A DNA stretch of 64,000 bases from Astropecten irregularis (taxonomy: Eukaryota > Echinodermata > Asteroidea > Paxillosida > Astropectinidae): contig OZ020244.1 in NCBI GenBank assembly GCA_963971285.1, positions 4,216,001-4,280,000 of the forward strand, read 5' to 3'. The notes beneath the pieces are model-generated. The model worked only from the letters and a program-made list of their open reading frames with translations, made no database searches and was not told the origin of the DNA. Shown one piece after another: positions 10,327-21,934 of the stretch (within the stretch, counting starts at the first letter, position 1; each line of letters starts with the position of its first letter). Both the position numbers and the translations under genes were made by a program.

Positions 10327-11482
10327 ATTTATAACAAATCAGACTTGAACAAAGTTGCACATGTATATCCAACGACATAATGTGTAGGTTTTCTATCCAC
10401 ATAAATTTCACTGTTAAAACTACATTACAACTTTTAAACCAAACCAAATCACATTTACAGAAACTTGGGTGATGGACGTGCAGTTATTTAATAATGATTC
10501 TGTGAACTTAAAAAACCAGAGTTGGTACGTGGAGTTTGCTAAACCGAGCAAATTTGGTGGCAAGGCATGCACTTTAAAAGTGCAGTACAAGTTTTTCACA
10601 AAAAAGTTGAAGCATGGACAGGGAGTGCGCTGCAATTTCAAAAGTGCTGCTATTCCCGCTTTATTAATAATGTGAAAAATTGTTCCTAATGGCAAAAGCC
10701 AAAGACAAGATGTCCGCAAGTGCCTCTTAAGAAAGAAGCGATTGAGGACAAGCAAAGCATACAAAGATGCTTCAAATGTACAGGTTTTAGGGTTCAAATC
10801 ATACATTTCATGTAAATTTGATCAAAAATGGTGTTCAGGTTTACAAAACAGGACAAAATAATACAGAAAGACCAGTAGGCCTAACAATAATTATCAACTT
10901 CAGAAATTGAACATTCTTTGGGACTTAACCACTTTGTATAAAGGTTTTTTTGAACCAATTTTTTTTAGGATACTTTTCCATGCCATTTCTGTTCCAATTC
11001 AAATTTTGAAGAACAAAAAGGCAAAGATAACATGTGAACCAAAAGCATCATAAATTACTGGTTATTTTTGTTTTCCATACTCCATGTAGGCCTACCACCT
11101 AACAGCATCATACAAATGTGTATGCATAGCCACCTTCAAACAAAATGCGCACAAAATTCTACATTGTCCGAGATTGACCAAACCTCAAACCACTAAGCCA
11201 ATTTTCATACAGAACTGAACTAGTGTCCATCACAAAATTTCATAAGGGTGTTACTTACTTTGCTACCAAATACCAATACCATTTCAAACCGATGAAAAAT
11301 GTCAACAATTTTTGGTTTTCAAAACATACAACGAGTCTCATCTACTTGGGCAGTGTAACCAGTATGGATGCTTTCATGTGAAACTGTATGCCCATGCATT
11401 GCTTGTGGTAGGCAAGTCACGCTGCCTGCAAATTCAAGATGCAAATTAACAAATTATGAACAAGATTATTTTTTATCTCACT
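10327..11482. other. No gene seen; unclassified AT-rich sequence
   Basis: Short open frames at 10420-10806 have no splice context or recognisable motif, and I do not call them genes. No repeat unit was recognised with confidence. Confidence 0.5.
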
Positions 11483-11841
11483 TTAAAGGTAGTATCATAC
11501 TTTGGCTTTTATCAAAAAAATACAGATTCATGGGCAAAAATACCAAGACAGATACATTAACAGTCATCTGTGAAAATTTCAGTCCCATACGTTACCCACT
11601 TTGTGAGAAAACAGTGAAAAATAGCCACAGTATTTCTTAAGTCTTTTCTCTTTTATTTTTGATCTTTTAAAAGATCAAACATATTTTTGGTTGTTTTTTT
11701 ACTAGTTTCTGGATAAATACACCATTTCAGGCGGAAAAATTTTAACGGTATGTCTCTACCAGCACCATCTCCATATCCTGTATGTAAATCTGTGAACATT
11801 TCTGTTTTTGGTTTCTTAACAAAGTATGATACTACCTTTAA
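11483..11841 (+). mobile_element. TTAA element, subfamily A (full length, 359 bp)
   Basis: A well-preserved copy: TTAA, AAGGTAGTATCATACTTTGG at the left, and the inverse at the right before TTAA. The central palindrome is TTTGATCTTTTAAAAGATCA. It serves as a reference copy for the family. Confidence 0.85.
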
Positions 11842-12180
11842 GCAGTGAAAACATTTTCTTACAACTTCAGAAAAGTGTTTCCAAAGTACATTGCTGTACA
11901 ACATTAGTGTAGGACTATGACCTGTCTGTACGCTGTTTTGCTCGAAAGAAAAATGTTGCTCGAGCTAAAAATTGCCCATTAAAGTGCATGTATATCTGGG
12001 GATGTTAGTAAATAGATAAAACCCAATTCTACAAAGCACACAACAAAACAACTGATATTTTTAATATGAAGGTACAGCGCGCTACAAAGTGCACCTGTGT
12101 ATACGCTTTCTGAGCTGTCAATGCCTGGATAAAGAAGATGTAGGCCTATATGGTCAAGTCTAGTATTAAAAGTGACTGTA

Positions 12181-12991
12181 GTTCTGCAACTCAAGTTTGA
12201 GGGATGATATCTTTTTTGCTACTGATCTATGAATAGTGAAACTTGTATCATTGGAAAGCTTCATTATTCCTCTTTACAATCATGTGTCATCTGTTATGCT
12301 AAGGTAAGGCCAAACAAAAAATTTTGTTTTGCCCTCAAGTGGAAAAATTAACATTTTGGGTCGGTCGGTCGATTTTTATTTTATTTTTTTTGGGGCCGAC
12401 TTTCAAACATGATTTTATCGTGAATACCAAGCAGGATGTATGGTCAGCAGGGCTTATAAATCAACGGTCTTGGGTCGTTTTGAGGAGACGCGCTTTTTTA
12501 CTGCTAAATCTTACATTTTCTGTAAAAAATGGTGAGTTTTTATACTTTAGGACTCTGAGAAAGAAAAAAATCCTGACTCAAAGTTTTGGCATTTTACGGT
12601 CGGTCGCTGAGGGCAACACAACCATTTTTGTTTCGGCCTAATGTAATCGTGGAATGTACAGTTCTGATATGCAGCATGTCAAAAATGAAATGTTGCAAAA
12701 TTAATTGTATTCAGTAGTGAATTCCCAATCGTTTGGAGGATGGACTGAGTTTGATGAATGGTGTTGATGCTCTGATGCGTGAAAGCACGGTCCAAACATG
12801 GTGTATTCTCATTTGCATCATTTCCCTTCTGACTTTGTGCTATTCAGGAGAAATGCACATTCCATGATTACACAATCACAACAAATGGCACATCATTGTA
12901 AAGAGGAATAATGAAGCTTTCCAATGATGCCAGTTTCATAATTCATAGTTCAGTAACAAAAAACATATCCCTCAAACTTAAGTTGCAGAAC
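12181..12991. mobile_element. Long inverted-repeat (fold-back) element
   Basis: An arm of about 115 bp at 12181-12296 (GTTCTGCAACTCAAGTTTGA ... CCTCTTTACAATCATGTG) is mirrored at 12880-12991. The space between holds an inserted miniature element (12305-12641) and about 240 bp of other sequence. Noncoding. Confidence 0.7.
12305..12641. mobile_element. Miniature inverted-repeat element nested in the fold-back element
   Basis: The left end TAAGGCCAAACAAAAAATTT reaching TTTTGCCCTCA is matched by inverted TGAGGGCAACAC reaching GTTTCGGCCTAA. Subterminal GGTCGGTCGG motifs occur on both sides. A 105-residue open frame across it has no protein-like features and follows the element limits. Confidence 0.65.
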
Positions 12992-13009
12992 TTTTTTGGG
13001 AGGGGTTTA

Positions 13010-13510
13010 GAAGATCCATTGGTCAGTGCCCTACTCGAGCCTTACTCCATTGGACCACGCCCTATTGGAGCCTAATTTAAGTGACCATGGACATAGGATA
13101 TCCACTGGACCACGCCCTATTGGAGCCTAGTTTAAGTGACCGTGGATATGGCAGATCCACTGGACCACGCCCTATTGGAACCTAGTTTAAGTGACGGTGG
13201 ATGTAGAAGATCCATTGGACCACGCCCTATTGAAGCCTAGTTTAAATGACCGTGGATATCCACTGGACCACGCCCTATTGTAGCCTAGTTTAAGTGACCG
13301 TGGATGTCGAAGATCCATTGGACCACGCCCTATTGGAGCCTAGCAATAAGTGACCGTGGATATAGAAGATCCATTGGACCACACACTATCGGAGCCTAGT
13401 TTAAGTGACCGAGGATATAGAAGATCCATTGGGCCACGCCCTATTGGACCCTAGTTTAAGTGACCGTGAATATAGAAGATCCACTGGACCACGCCCTATT
13501 GGAGCCCAAA
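13010..13510. repeat. Tandem repeat of about 60 bp, about 8 copies
   Basis: Units contain CCACTGGACCACGCCCTATT, GGAGCCTAGTTTAAGTGACC and GTGGATATAGAAGATC, with point variants and small indels. One related partial unit recurs at 13850-13885. Confidence 0.9.
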
Positions 13511-14306
13511 GGTGATCTTCATATTGTTTGGAATAAAGCTCAGTAAGCACACACACATAATGCAAGATTCAATATTTTCTACAACAATAACTAGGATTTC
13601 ATACCGGTTTTTCACGCAATTTTGCAGTAAAAAAAGAAAACAAAAAGCAAACGAAACTTGAAGTTGAATAACAACATTATAGATTTGATGTGTGCCTGTA
13701 GATTTGATTGTCTACTTCGCTGAGTTCCTCACAATTTCCAGCAAAGAAGTTCACAGGTATTCATGGTTTCAATTGAATATGAAAGAAGGTCGCTGGTTCG
13801 AATCCAGCTCCAGTCAATTTGTATTGGTCCTGTGCCCTGTCCTGAGCCTAGTATAGAGACCATGGATATAGAAGATCCAGCCCTCCCAATGAGGACTAGA
13901 GCAGGCTAGTCGAAACGTTGAGACCTTAAAAGAAGTGCGAACGAAATAGAAGTGCGAAAGTATGAGTGATTCTTACATGGTGTTTCCGCAAACCGATCCA
14001 CATACCAATTGTCACCATGCAAAGCCTCAAATTTGTTCCAATTTTTATTTGTTCACTTTTCAATCACTTCAGATTAATCCAGTCAGTTTTAACCTTGTGG
14101 TTATTTACATAGTGCTCTTGCACTTAAGTCGCATGGCATAATTCATAAATTAAAACTGCAGATATGTAAAATATGCAATATCCTATAATAATGTGAACAT
14201 CTCTTTTCTGAAAATGGTGAACTTTCCAGCGTTTCTACTGGAATAAAAAGACACACCCAATTGAATCTTTGCTTTTTTTCTTCATGAACTGCAACAGTTA
14301 CTAGAT
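13511..14306. other. No gene seen; retroelement-tail-like fragment
   Basis: CGCTGGTTCGAATCCAGCTC at about 13791 resembles a tRNA B box. GCTAGTCGAAACGTTGAGAC near 13906 resembles the GAAACGT-containing tails of Penelope-like elements. The rest is unclassified. Confidence 0.35.
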
Positions 14307-14400
14307 CAGGGGTAGGCAACCTTTTTGAATCAATGCGCCAGAAACGAGGAATGGAAAATTTGGCGGGCCGCACTATGGTCAACAATGCACTTTCAATTTC
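14307..14400 (+). mobile_element. hAT-like terminal fragment
   Basis: Starts CAGGGGTAGGCAACCTTTTT and includes GGCGGGCCGCACTATGG, a layout common at hAT element ends. I found no matching inverted end, so this is probably a solo or truncated end. Confidence 0.4.
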
Positions 14401-16273
14401 AAACATTCAGTAACAAACTTCATGCATGCACGTACAATACATGCATGCACAGATGCACACCCACGTCACACACGTTTGCAATGTTTGTCTGAGATCCAGG
14501 GTGCTATTTTGAGCGCAAGTAAGTGCGGAGCGCTATTGCCGTGTTCAATACGCGACCTATACGTACTACTGAGAGGTGTTGGTTTCAGGTATACAATGAC
14601 CACATGTGCATTAGGCACATCACAAGCGCCAGCAATAAACTCAGAGCTAGCTCGTTCTTTGTGTTTATACCGTACCGCGCTGTGTGAAGCACATACCTAT
14701 TTTTTTTAAATTTCAACTTTTTTCTCCAAATTTGTTTGACCAAATCATCGACCCCCCTATGTTGTTTAAAACCAAATTGATTGTTCTTCTAGTACACTGT
14801 ACATGCATTTGATGTGAATTCATATACATGATACTAAAATCTAGAAGGCCAAGTTAAAAACAAAACATGTTTAGCGTCCCTGCCCACTTCCTTTTTGGAA
14901 GCCGCCTACTTGCTTTTTTTTGTCTAAAACGGGAAAAAACTGTAAATTTCATGATTTGTTGTCGAGAAAAATGAATAATACAGCTGTTCTGATAAAAATC
15001 AAAGACTCAAGGTCTAAATATTTGCAATTGTAGTCATTTCCTGGCCTGTGGGCCCTGGCCGGTTGTTTTGGATAAAATGGTTGGTCCGCCATTTTTGAAA
15101 GAAATAAAAGGACCTCCTCCTTCCTTTTTTCTAAAAAGGCAGGACGTTAAACATGTTTTTGTTTGTTTGCTTGGCCTAATGCAACATAGTATGCAAGTGA
15201 ACGATACATGTATTTCAGTGATGGCAGATGAAGTTGTCGGTCTTCCCCTTTTACATACAGGTGCCCTGGATATTTCTTGTGCTTCATTCGTTGGTAAAAT
15301 GTAACCAATGCCAAGTTACAGTCCGGAAACCCACAAATATGACTCTGATTTGGAAACAAAGTTGAAAAACATGCAATTTTGGAGTGCTGGTAAGGTGCGC
15401 ATGCTACATGTTTTTCAGGCAAGTCAGAAAAAAAAAAGATGGATTTTAGGCACCAAAAAAAAAAGTTCTCGGTCTCTGGTCAGACCAAAGTTCCAGAATT
15501 GATGCACAAATGCAGTTTTTTTCCCCGGTATGCTGTATTTTTTTTTTATACCATAAAAAGCAAAGTGGCTGCTAAATTCAAGTTGGGACCAGAAGCCTTT
15601 TAAAAATAATAAATACAAGCTTTATCAAAAATTAAGTTCAAGATTTATTTTATTTCGAAAACATCCATTTCTTCAAACATGGTCAGATGAAAGTAAGTAT
15701 CAAACGAATGCTTACTAGGTAAACATTCTGCGTACATGCAAAGTTTGAATTGAAAAGTTGATCAAGACCTAATTTGGAAAATTTGGAGGCAAACAAAATT
15801 TGGAAAAAAAAAATTGACACACACGTTCAAAATCGATGCACGCGCTGACCAGAGACCAACTGTTTATTTGTCATGGCCTTAATTTATGGAAAGTGAATTT
15901 CGATTTTCAATTTACTTCAATTTATTTCCCAGACACACCCACTATTTCGAAAAAAAGTCAAAATTTTACAAACATTTGACATTTTGAGTGGCCTCTAATG
16001 TTGTGTGTAGAGGGGCAGAGGGACTTAGAATGTGCAGAAAAGAAACACAGGAATTTCTCTCACTCACCCCAAACCAATACTTCAGGACGAATTCAAGCTG
16101 TCGATCGAGACATTGAAGAAGACAAGACGACATACAACAAGATAGATGTCTGTAGGGCCAAACAGATTTCATATGTTATTTATAAATGTGTATTTTTTAA
16201 CAAATGAAATGGATAAACAGTTTACATTTTAGATCCACTTAGCTTTTGTTTCCTGCCATCAAAAAATGTAAGC
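14401..16273. other. No supported gene
   Basis: Contains small open frames (such as 15068-15304 on the plus strand and 15147-15422 on the minus strand) that overlap each other and lack splice signals or known motifs. Poly-A and poly-T runs are frequent. No call. Confidence 0.45.
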
Positions 16274-16295
16274 GGGGCCAATTTCATAGAGCTGC

Positions 16296-16673
16296 TTAAA
16301 GGGATGGTACCGAACTGGTGTTTGCGACAAAACCATTGCTGACAGTGAAAGCACATTATGTGATCCATCATATACCTTAACTGACAAACCTGTAGAAGTT
16401 TGAGGTCAATCAGCCATCTGGGTCACGAGAAAATAGTGAAAACCCGTGTACGGAGAATTACTGTACACATTTCAACGAATGAATAAAACGCTTCGAAGCG
16501 ATTTATTCCAATCGGAAAATAGTTTCATTTATTTCTCAACGAATATGGCATTTCAGACAAAAACATTTCATGGGATGTTTTCTCCTATCATCACCATTAT
16601 ACTGTGTAAGTTTTGTGTGAATCTGTGATTATGAAGTGTATTTTGTCTTACCAATTCTGTACCCTCCCTTTAA
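16296..16673. mobile_element. TTAA element, subfamily C
   Basis: TTAAAGGGATGGTACCGAAC at the left and ACCAATTCTGTACCCTCCCT before TTTAA at the right. It shares the interior layout of subfamilies A and B (CTGGGTCACGAGAAAATAG, GGCATTTCAGACAAAAAC) but has its own termini. Its right TTAA is the left TTAA of the next element. Confidence 0.65.
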
Positions 16674-17037
16674 AAGGTCTAATACATGATTGGTAAAGGT
16701 CACAGAACAGCACCCACACTTTGACTGATCAAACATGTACATGAAATGATAAACTTGTGAAAATGTGACCTCAATCGGACATCTGAGTCACAAGAAAATA
16801 GCGAAAACCTGACTCAATTTTCCTTATGAAACATGAAGAATGGTTTTGGTCTTATACCCCAAGATCAAAACTGTTTTCGGTCTTTGTTTTACTAATTTCT
16901 GGATAAATACACCATTTCAGACGAAAATATTTTCACAGTATGTTTCTACCAGCACCATCTTCCTATCCTAAAAGTTATATGTAAATCTGTGAACATTCCT
17001 GTTTGGGTATGTTACCAATCCTGTACTATACCTTTAA
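16670..17037. mobile_element. TTAA element, subfamily B
   Basis: TTAAAAGGTCTAATACATGA, then GGTAAAGGTCACAGAACAGC, to ACCAATCCTGTACTATACCT and TTAA. It shares one TTAA with the preceding subfamily C copy. Confidence 0.75.
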
Positions 17038-17051
17038 GCACCGAAATTTGC

Positions 17052-17375
17052 TTAAAGGTAATCATAGACTATTCATATTTTGGTTTTTGTCAAAGAAATG
17101 CAGATTTATGAGCAAAAATATCAAGAAAGATACAGCAACAGTCATTTGTGAACATTCTAGTCCCATACAGTGGCCATTTTGTGTGAAAACAGTAAAAAAT
17201 ACGCATGTGGGGTATTTCTTTGAAAAATCTTTTCAACATTATTTTTGGTCATTGGTTTTACACTTAGCATTTCAGGCAGAAAAAATTGAACGATATGTTT
17301 CTATGATCATCGTCATAGGTAAATCTGTGAAGATTTCTGTTTCGGTATGCTACCAAAGTATGATAGTACCTTTAA
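17052..17375 (+). mobile_element. TTAA element, subfamily A
   Basis: Inserted at the second TTAA of the host element. Contains TTTTGTCAAAGAAATGCAGA and ends CCAAAGTATGATAGTACCTT-TAA. Confidence 0.75.
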
Positions 17376-17822
17376 GCACCAAAAACATTGCTAAATAAAA
17401 TCAGTTTGCCAGCCAAAACTCGTTGTGAATGTTATGCTCAGCAAACAATGGCCGAATACAAGTCAAAAGCAGTAAACATCACATGAACATTTGGTTGGTA
17501 ATTGTTTGATCAAGGAACACTTTTCATGCTCTAAGCAAAGTTTTGCGCTTAAGCAGCTTTCTGAAATTGCCCCAGGTTCTAAAGGTGGGATGTGAAAGTC
17601 AAACCAAATTAGGTTTAGGATAGCACCAATGTCGGACCAATAAAACCACCAAAAGGTCTGTGGGAATACTTAAACTGTATCAGATGGTACTGCAGTCCAT
17701 CATATCATCTACTGTAGGTGATAGTAACATGTAAATCAAGCATTGCTTTTTAAAATTCATACAGCACAGTACCTTATACACAGAGATTTTTGGTCGAGTT
17801 AAGTGGATATTTGATTCAAATA

Positions 17823-17940
17823 TTAAAGGTAATTAATATACAACATTGGTAACAAACCCAAAAAGAAATGTTTACAGATTTACATATAACTAAGGTATAA
17901 AGATACTAATGATAGAAACATACTGTACAAATGTGTATGT
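17823..17940 (-). mobile_element. Truncated TTAA element, subfamily A/B
   Basis: TTAAAGGTAATTAATATACA, then a recognisable GTTTACAGATTTACATATAA block. The copy is lost after about 115 bp. Confidence 0.5.
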
Positions 17941-17966
17941 CTGCAAATGCAATGGGGTATTTATCC

Positions 17967-18208
17967 AGGGACAATTTCATAAAACTGTTAAGCACAAAAA
18001 TTTGCTTAGCACAAAAATGTCTCGGCCAATAAAACAAACCACCATTGAAAATTCCATTTAATATTCATGGTCAGCGAACAACAGCCAAAGAACAATCACA
18101 AGTGATACACAACACATGGAAATTTAGTTGTTAACCCAGTTTTTATCAAGACAGAATGTCATGCTTAGCAAATTTTTGTGCTTAACAGTTTTATGAAATT
18201 GGCCCCAG
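17967..18208. mobile_element. GGGCCAATTTCATA-family element
   Basis: GGGACAATTTCATAAAACTG to CAGTTTTATGAAATTGGCCC with TTCATGGTCAGCGAACAACA inside. The host copy here is not interrupted. Confidence 0.65.
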
Positions 18209-18289
18209 GTTTGTTTTTATTCCACGACAATTTGAATTATGAGCAGCCTGCAGCTGCTCTGTCACCTTTACTAATGTTGTACATGCCCT

Positions 18290-18640
18290 TTAAAGGGTAC
18301 AGTACAATATTGGTAGCATACCAAGACAGCAATGTTCACAGACTTGTATAACTTTCAGGGTATGAAGATGATGCTGGTACAAACATACCATTGAAATATT
18401 TCCGCCTGAAATGGTGTATATATCCAGAAATTAGTAAAAGCAAGACCAAAAACAGTTTTGATCTCGGGGTAAGATCAAAACAATTGTTTATGTTTTATAA
18501 GAAAAATTTAGTCAGGTTTTTGCAATTTTCTTGTGACTCAGATTGAGCTCAAAGTTTCACAGGTGTATTATTTCATGCACATATTGGATCAGACAAAGTG
18601 TGAATGCTGCTCTGTGACCTTTACCAATCGTGTAGTTTAA
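18290..18640 (-). mobile_element. TTAA element, subfamily B (reverse orientation)
   Basis: TTAAAGGGTACAGTACAATA to GACCTTTACCAATCGTGTAG and TTAA. The bases just before it (18210-18289) are the right end of another decayed family member, which reads ACATGCCCTTTAA. Confidence 0.65.
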
Positions 18641-18662
18641 AGGGATATGAAGAAAACATGTA

Positions 18663-18740
18663 GAAGACACTTACCATTCAAGAACATCTTCATAAGCTTT
18701 TCAACCGGTTGAAACCAGATGTCTCATGAAGGGTGGTATC
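18663..18740 (-). other. Exon-like segment with splice signals, coding status uncertain
   Basis: On the minus strand an acceptor (TTTTTTCTGCACAG) and a donor (GTAAGTG) bracket about 65 bp. One frame gives WFQPVEKLMKMFLN after an upstream stop; the frame expected from the candidate first exon at 21805-21934 ends in a stop. It could be a real exon, a 5' noncoding exon or repeat sequence. Confidence 0.25.
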
Positions 18741-18959
18741 TGTGCAGAAAAAAGAAATTTCATATTTGTGGTTATTATTCTAGTTCTTGGTCCAAATAGA
18801 AATCTGAGAAATAATGGGTTTGACTATGGCATGGAAAGAAGATTATGCATTTGTTATCGATATTTGTCGCAGTAAAATTTGTCCAGCTATAGTTCATTGT
18901 ATCATTGCTGTCGCACATGACCAAATACATTTCTCTTAAAAATGACAAATTTCAAGTTG

Positions 18960-19325
18960 GGTAATGGGGTGTAGTACAAAGTATTAATCATTTTTGTGTC
19001 AAAGAAATGCAGATTCATGGGCCAAAGTATCAAGGAATACAATGTACAGTTACAGTCATCTGTGAAATTTTTCAATGGTACCCACTTTTCGAGAAAACAG
19101 TGAAAAACACCAACAGTATTTCCCAAATCTTGTCACCGTTATTTTTGATCTGTAAAAGATCAAAATTGTTTTTGGTCATTGGTTTGACTCTTTTCTGGAT
19201 AAATACAGCATTTCAGTCAGAAAAATTGTAAAGGTATGTTTCTACCATCTTTACACCCAATAAGTTATAGGTAAATCTGTGAAGATTTCTCTTACGGCAT
19301 GCTACCAAAGTATGATACATGTTTA
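18960..19325 (+). mobile_element. TTAA element, subfamily A (ends decayed)
   Basis: Contains TGTCAAAGAAATGCAGATTC, TGATCTGTAAAAGATCAAAA and CTACCAAAGTATGATACATG. The terminal TTAA sites are eroded. Confidence 0.6.
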
Positions 19326-19464
19326 AACCCGACTCAAAACCCAAGAACCCAGCTAATAATGTAAGGGCTCGAACTAAGGAAGATGTGCAGCTCTATGACA
19401 CTGGCCCATATAATCATTCAAAGCTTTGTTCAGTCAATGTTTATCATTTATAAAATAAATGTTA

Positions 19465-19897
19465 TTCTTCAATAAAGACCCTGCTAGGATTGAAAAGTGT
19501 CAGGCTCTCCTAACTCCAATCATTTTATGAATTTCAGGTCATTATATTGGCCGATGAACAGTTTGCAGCAGTTTAATACTACTTGTATTTTATAAAATGT
19601 AGTTCTTCAGCCATTTTTAAAATTGTTAAATTTCTAATGTATTTGTGTATTGGTCTTTTAAGTTGATAAATTTACACACATATATAGTACATACTGCATT
19701 TATTAACTGTATACATTTTAAATTGGTTAATTATAATAAATTATTGGCATTTAAACAGATAACGAGTTTAATACTACAAGTAATAAACTGCTGCAAACTG
19801 CTCATCAGCCAAAATAACCTGAAATATATCAAATGCTTGGACTGGACTTAGGAGGGCCTGACGCGTTTCAATCCAAGAAGGATCTTTCTCAAAGGCT
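19465..19897. mobile_element. Fold-back element, TAGGAGGGC family
   Basis: Arms at 19465-19592 and 19763-19897 are inverted copies (AATAAAGACCCTGCTAGGAT ... GCAGTTTAATACTACTTG against the reverse). About 170 bp of AT-rich loop lies between them. Confidence 0.7.
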
Positions 19898-20570
19898 AAA
19901 TAATGATAATGAGATAATGAGTGTGTTACATAAATAAATGGATTTCTAATGTCTGGAAGATGTGATTTATTTATTTATTCATCTTAGTTATAAAATCTAA
20001 GTTGATTACTTTTGGTAAAAGTTAGGAAAAATAAGCTTAAAATGTTATTGTCCAGCTGGCCTAAAATCAGGCAAAGCACATATATTAATCTTGAATTAAA
20101 ACAACAATGATTTATGGTTTTTGGAACAGATGAAACTTGTTTGGGCTGAAATATTAAAGAAATGTTTTGTTTCAAAAACCTGTTGTGGGTTTTCAGACTA
20201 CATGTAGGCTTTAGCATTTCACCCCCAGTTTGAACCGTGAAACGAGTGAAATACATCTTAAATCAACTCTTTCCTGTTTCATTATTTTATTTATTGAGAA
20301 TAAAATGAAAATTCATTTTCAAGTAGGCCTACATGTACTAAGATGAAAATATCCTGGTTTTACACATTTATAACTGAAATGGGCAGAATGGAAAAAAAAT
20401 GCCAGTTTTTTTTTTTCCAAGGTTTATTTAAATTATCAAATAACCACAAGGGAAACTAACTGCAAAAAATGTGTCAGGTGTGTTATTAAAATCCTACATG
20501 AAAATTTAATCAATGGTTTGCTTAGCTATTTCTTTTCAGAGTACCTGGAACAAGACCATACAAATTAGGA
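19898..20570. other. No gene seen
   Basis: AT-rich intergenic sequence. CCACAAGGGAAACTAACTGC at 20442 is a block that recurs next to tRNA-like repeats at 24268 and 24596. Confidence 0.5.
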
Positions 20571-20574
20571 ATCC

Positions 20575-20766
20575 GTAAAGAATCACAGATTTACCTAACT
20601 TTTAGGGGTATAAAGATGGTGATAACATACTGTTAACAAATTCTGCCTGAAATGCTGTATTTATCCAGAAAATATTAAAACCAATGGCCAAAACAATTTT
20701 ATCTTCCTTGGAATTTTTGCCCATAAATCTGAATTTTTTGACAAAAACCAAATTACCTTTAAAATT
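20575..20766 (-). mobile_element. TTAA element, shortened copy
   Basis: Contains the ACAGATTTACCTAACTTTTA, GAAATGCTGTATTTATCCAG and GACAAAAACCAAATTACCTT blocks. The central part is deleted. Confidence 0.55.
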
Positions 20767-21144
20767 ACTGTTCAATTCAGTTCGCTAAATCAGACAAACA
20801 TTTTTAAAACAGGCTTTAGTACTTTTTTAACATGAAAGATCTGAAAGTGCTACGTAAATATTGAGGTTCAATTAAATAACAATGATTAGGCCTAGGCCTA
20901 GTAATAGTTAGTGGAACAGGTGAATTTTTTGGTCAGCAAATTATACAGAAATTTGTGGTTTCAAGCTGTTAATGACTTTTTTCAGGAAGCAATTAATTAG
21001 GTTAACACTTTATATGGGTAATGTCTGTAGAAAGTTTTAGACCTATGCTTTTAAGCTATTTTGTGTAGTTAATAAATTATGTTAACCCAGTAGGCTATTT
21101 TTATTTTTTTGACTTTGTGGTTTTTAATTAACAAACGTCAACCT

Positions 21145-21562
21145 GGGGCCAATTTCATAAAACTGTTAAGCACAAAAATTAGCTAAGCATGACATTTCTG
21201 TCTTAATAAAAACAGGGTTAACAACCAAATTTCCACGTGTTCTGTATCACTTGTGATTGCTTTGGCTGTTGTTCGCTGACCATAAGCCTTATCGCAAATA
21301 CCGCCTGGTTGATTTTGGACAATAGTCGAAAGGCACTGTGGGAAGGGAAAAGGGACAAAATATGCCCCCTTTTTCCTTCCCGTGGTGCCTTTCCACCATT
21401 GTCCAAAATCAACCAGGCGGTATTTGCGATAAGCCTAGGCTAATTAGGCCCTATGAAATATGAATATCGAATGGAATTTTTCAATGGTGGTTTGTTTTAT
21501 TGGGCGAGACATTTTTGTGCAAAGCAAATTTTTGTGCTTAACAGTTTTATGAAATTGGCCCC
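21145..21562. mobile_element. GGGCCAATTTCATA-family element with a nested palindrome
   Basis: GGGGCCAATTTCATAAAACT at the left and AGTTTTATGAAATTGGCCCC at the right. It is interrupted at 21287-21430 by a hairpin element. Confidence 0.7.
21287..21430. mobile_element. Hairpin miniature element, arms over 60 bp
   Basis: CTTATCGCAAATACCGCCTG through GGTTGATTTTGGACAATAGT is mirrored by ACCATTGTCCAAAATCAACC and CAGGCGGTATTTGCGATAAG. The arms occupy nearly the whole 145 bp. Confidence 0.8.
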
Positions 21563-21804
21563 TGGTTATCTATTCGATTTGAGGGATAGAAATGAATGCA
21601 AGATTTTATTTCATCTGTCAAATATCTCAATCTGGAATTGGAACATGCAACTGCTGATTTTCCAGCACAAAACAACTGTTAAGACCTGTATTTCCGACAC
21701 GGCAAGTTTTACGATAAAAATCAAAATTTCAGGCAAAAGAACACATTCAGATATGTCAGACACACGACACACTACAAACTGTGAAGAATTTTGATGAAAT
21801 TTAC

Positions 21805-21934
21805 CTTCAATTTGGATGAATTTCGGCGTCAAAATCGTCATTCCCTTCACGTAGATGGAGATGGTGCGGTTCCCTGACTCCTGTAACATCTTGGGCAGCA
21901 ACAGTTCAGTGTAGCTCCGACTAATCGCCGCCAT
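21805..21934 (-). CDS. Candidate first coding exon of an unrecognised gene
   Basis: An ATG at 21934 (minus strand, context ATCATGGCGGCG) opens a 43-codon frame plus one base, ending at a donor GTAAAT (21804 downwards). The frame starts MAAISRSYTELLLPKMLQES and continues GNRTISIYVKGMTILTPKFI. It reads like a natural protein N-terminus, and the ATGGCGGC start context resembles a YY1-type initiator. CCAAT and GC-box-like motifs lie upstream (CCAATCAG at 21954, GTGGGCGGGAC near 22293). I could not identify the family or confidently find the next exon. Confidence 0.4.

Larger units (their letters stand above)
16274..17573. mobile_element. GGGCCAATTTCATA-family element carrying three TTAA insertions
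   Basis: The left end GGGGCCAATTTCATAGAGCT and the right end (AAGCAGCTTTCTGAAATTGC, then CCC) belong to one host element. Its interior reads CTGC-TTAA-GCACC-GAAATTTGC-TTAA-GCACC, and both TTAA sites are occupied by other elements (16296-16673 and 16670-17037 at the first, 17052-17375 at the second). Confidence 0.7.

Noticed and set aside
15068..15422. Overlapping 78- and 91-codon frames on opposite strands
   Set aside because: Neither has a recognisable domain or splice context, and they overlap antisense.
18663..18740. Second exon of the candidate gene starting at 21934
   Set aside because: Splice signals are good, but the phase that would continue the first exon meets a stop after about 16 codons, so I list it only as exon-like.
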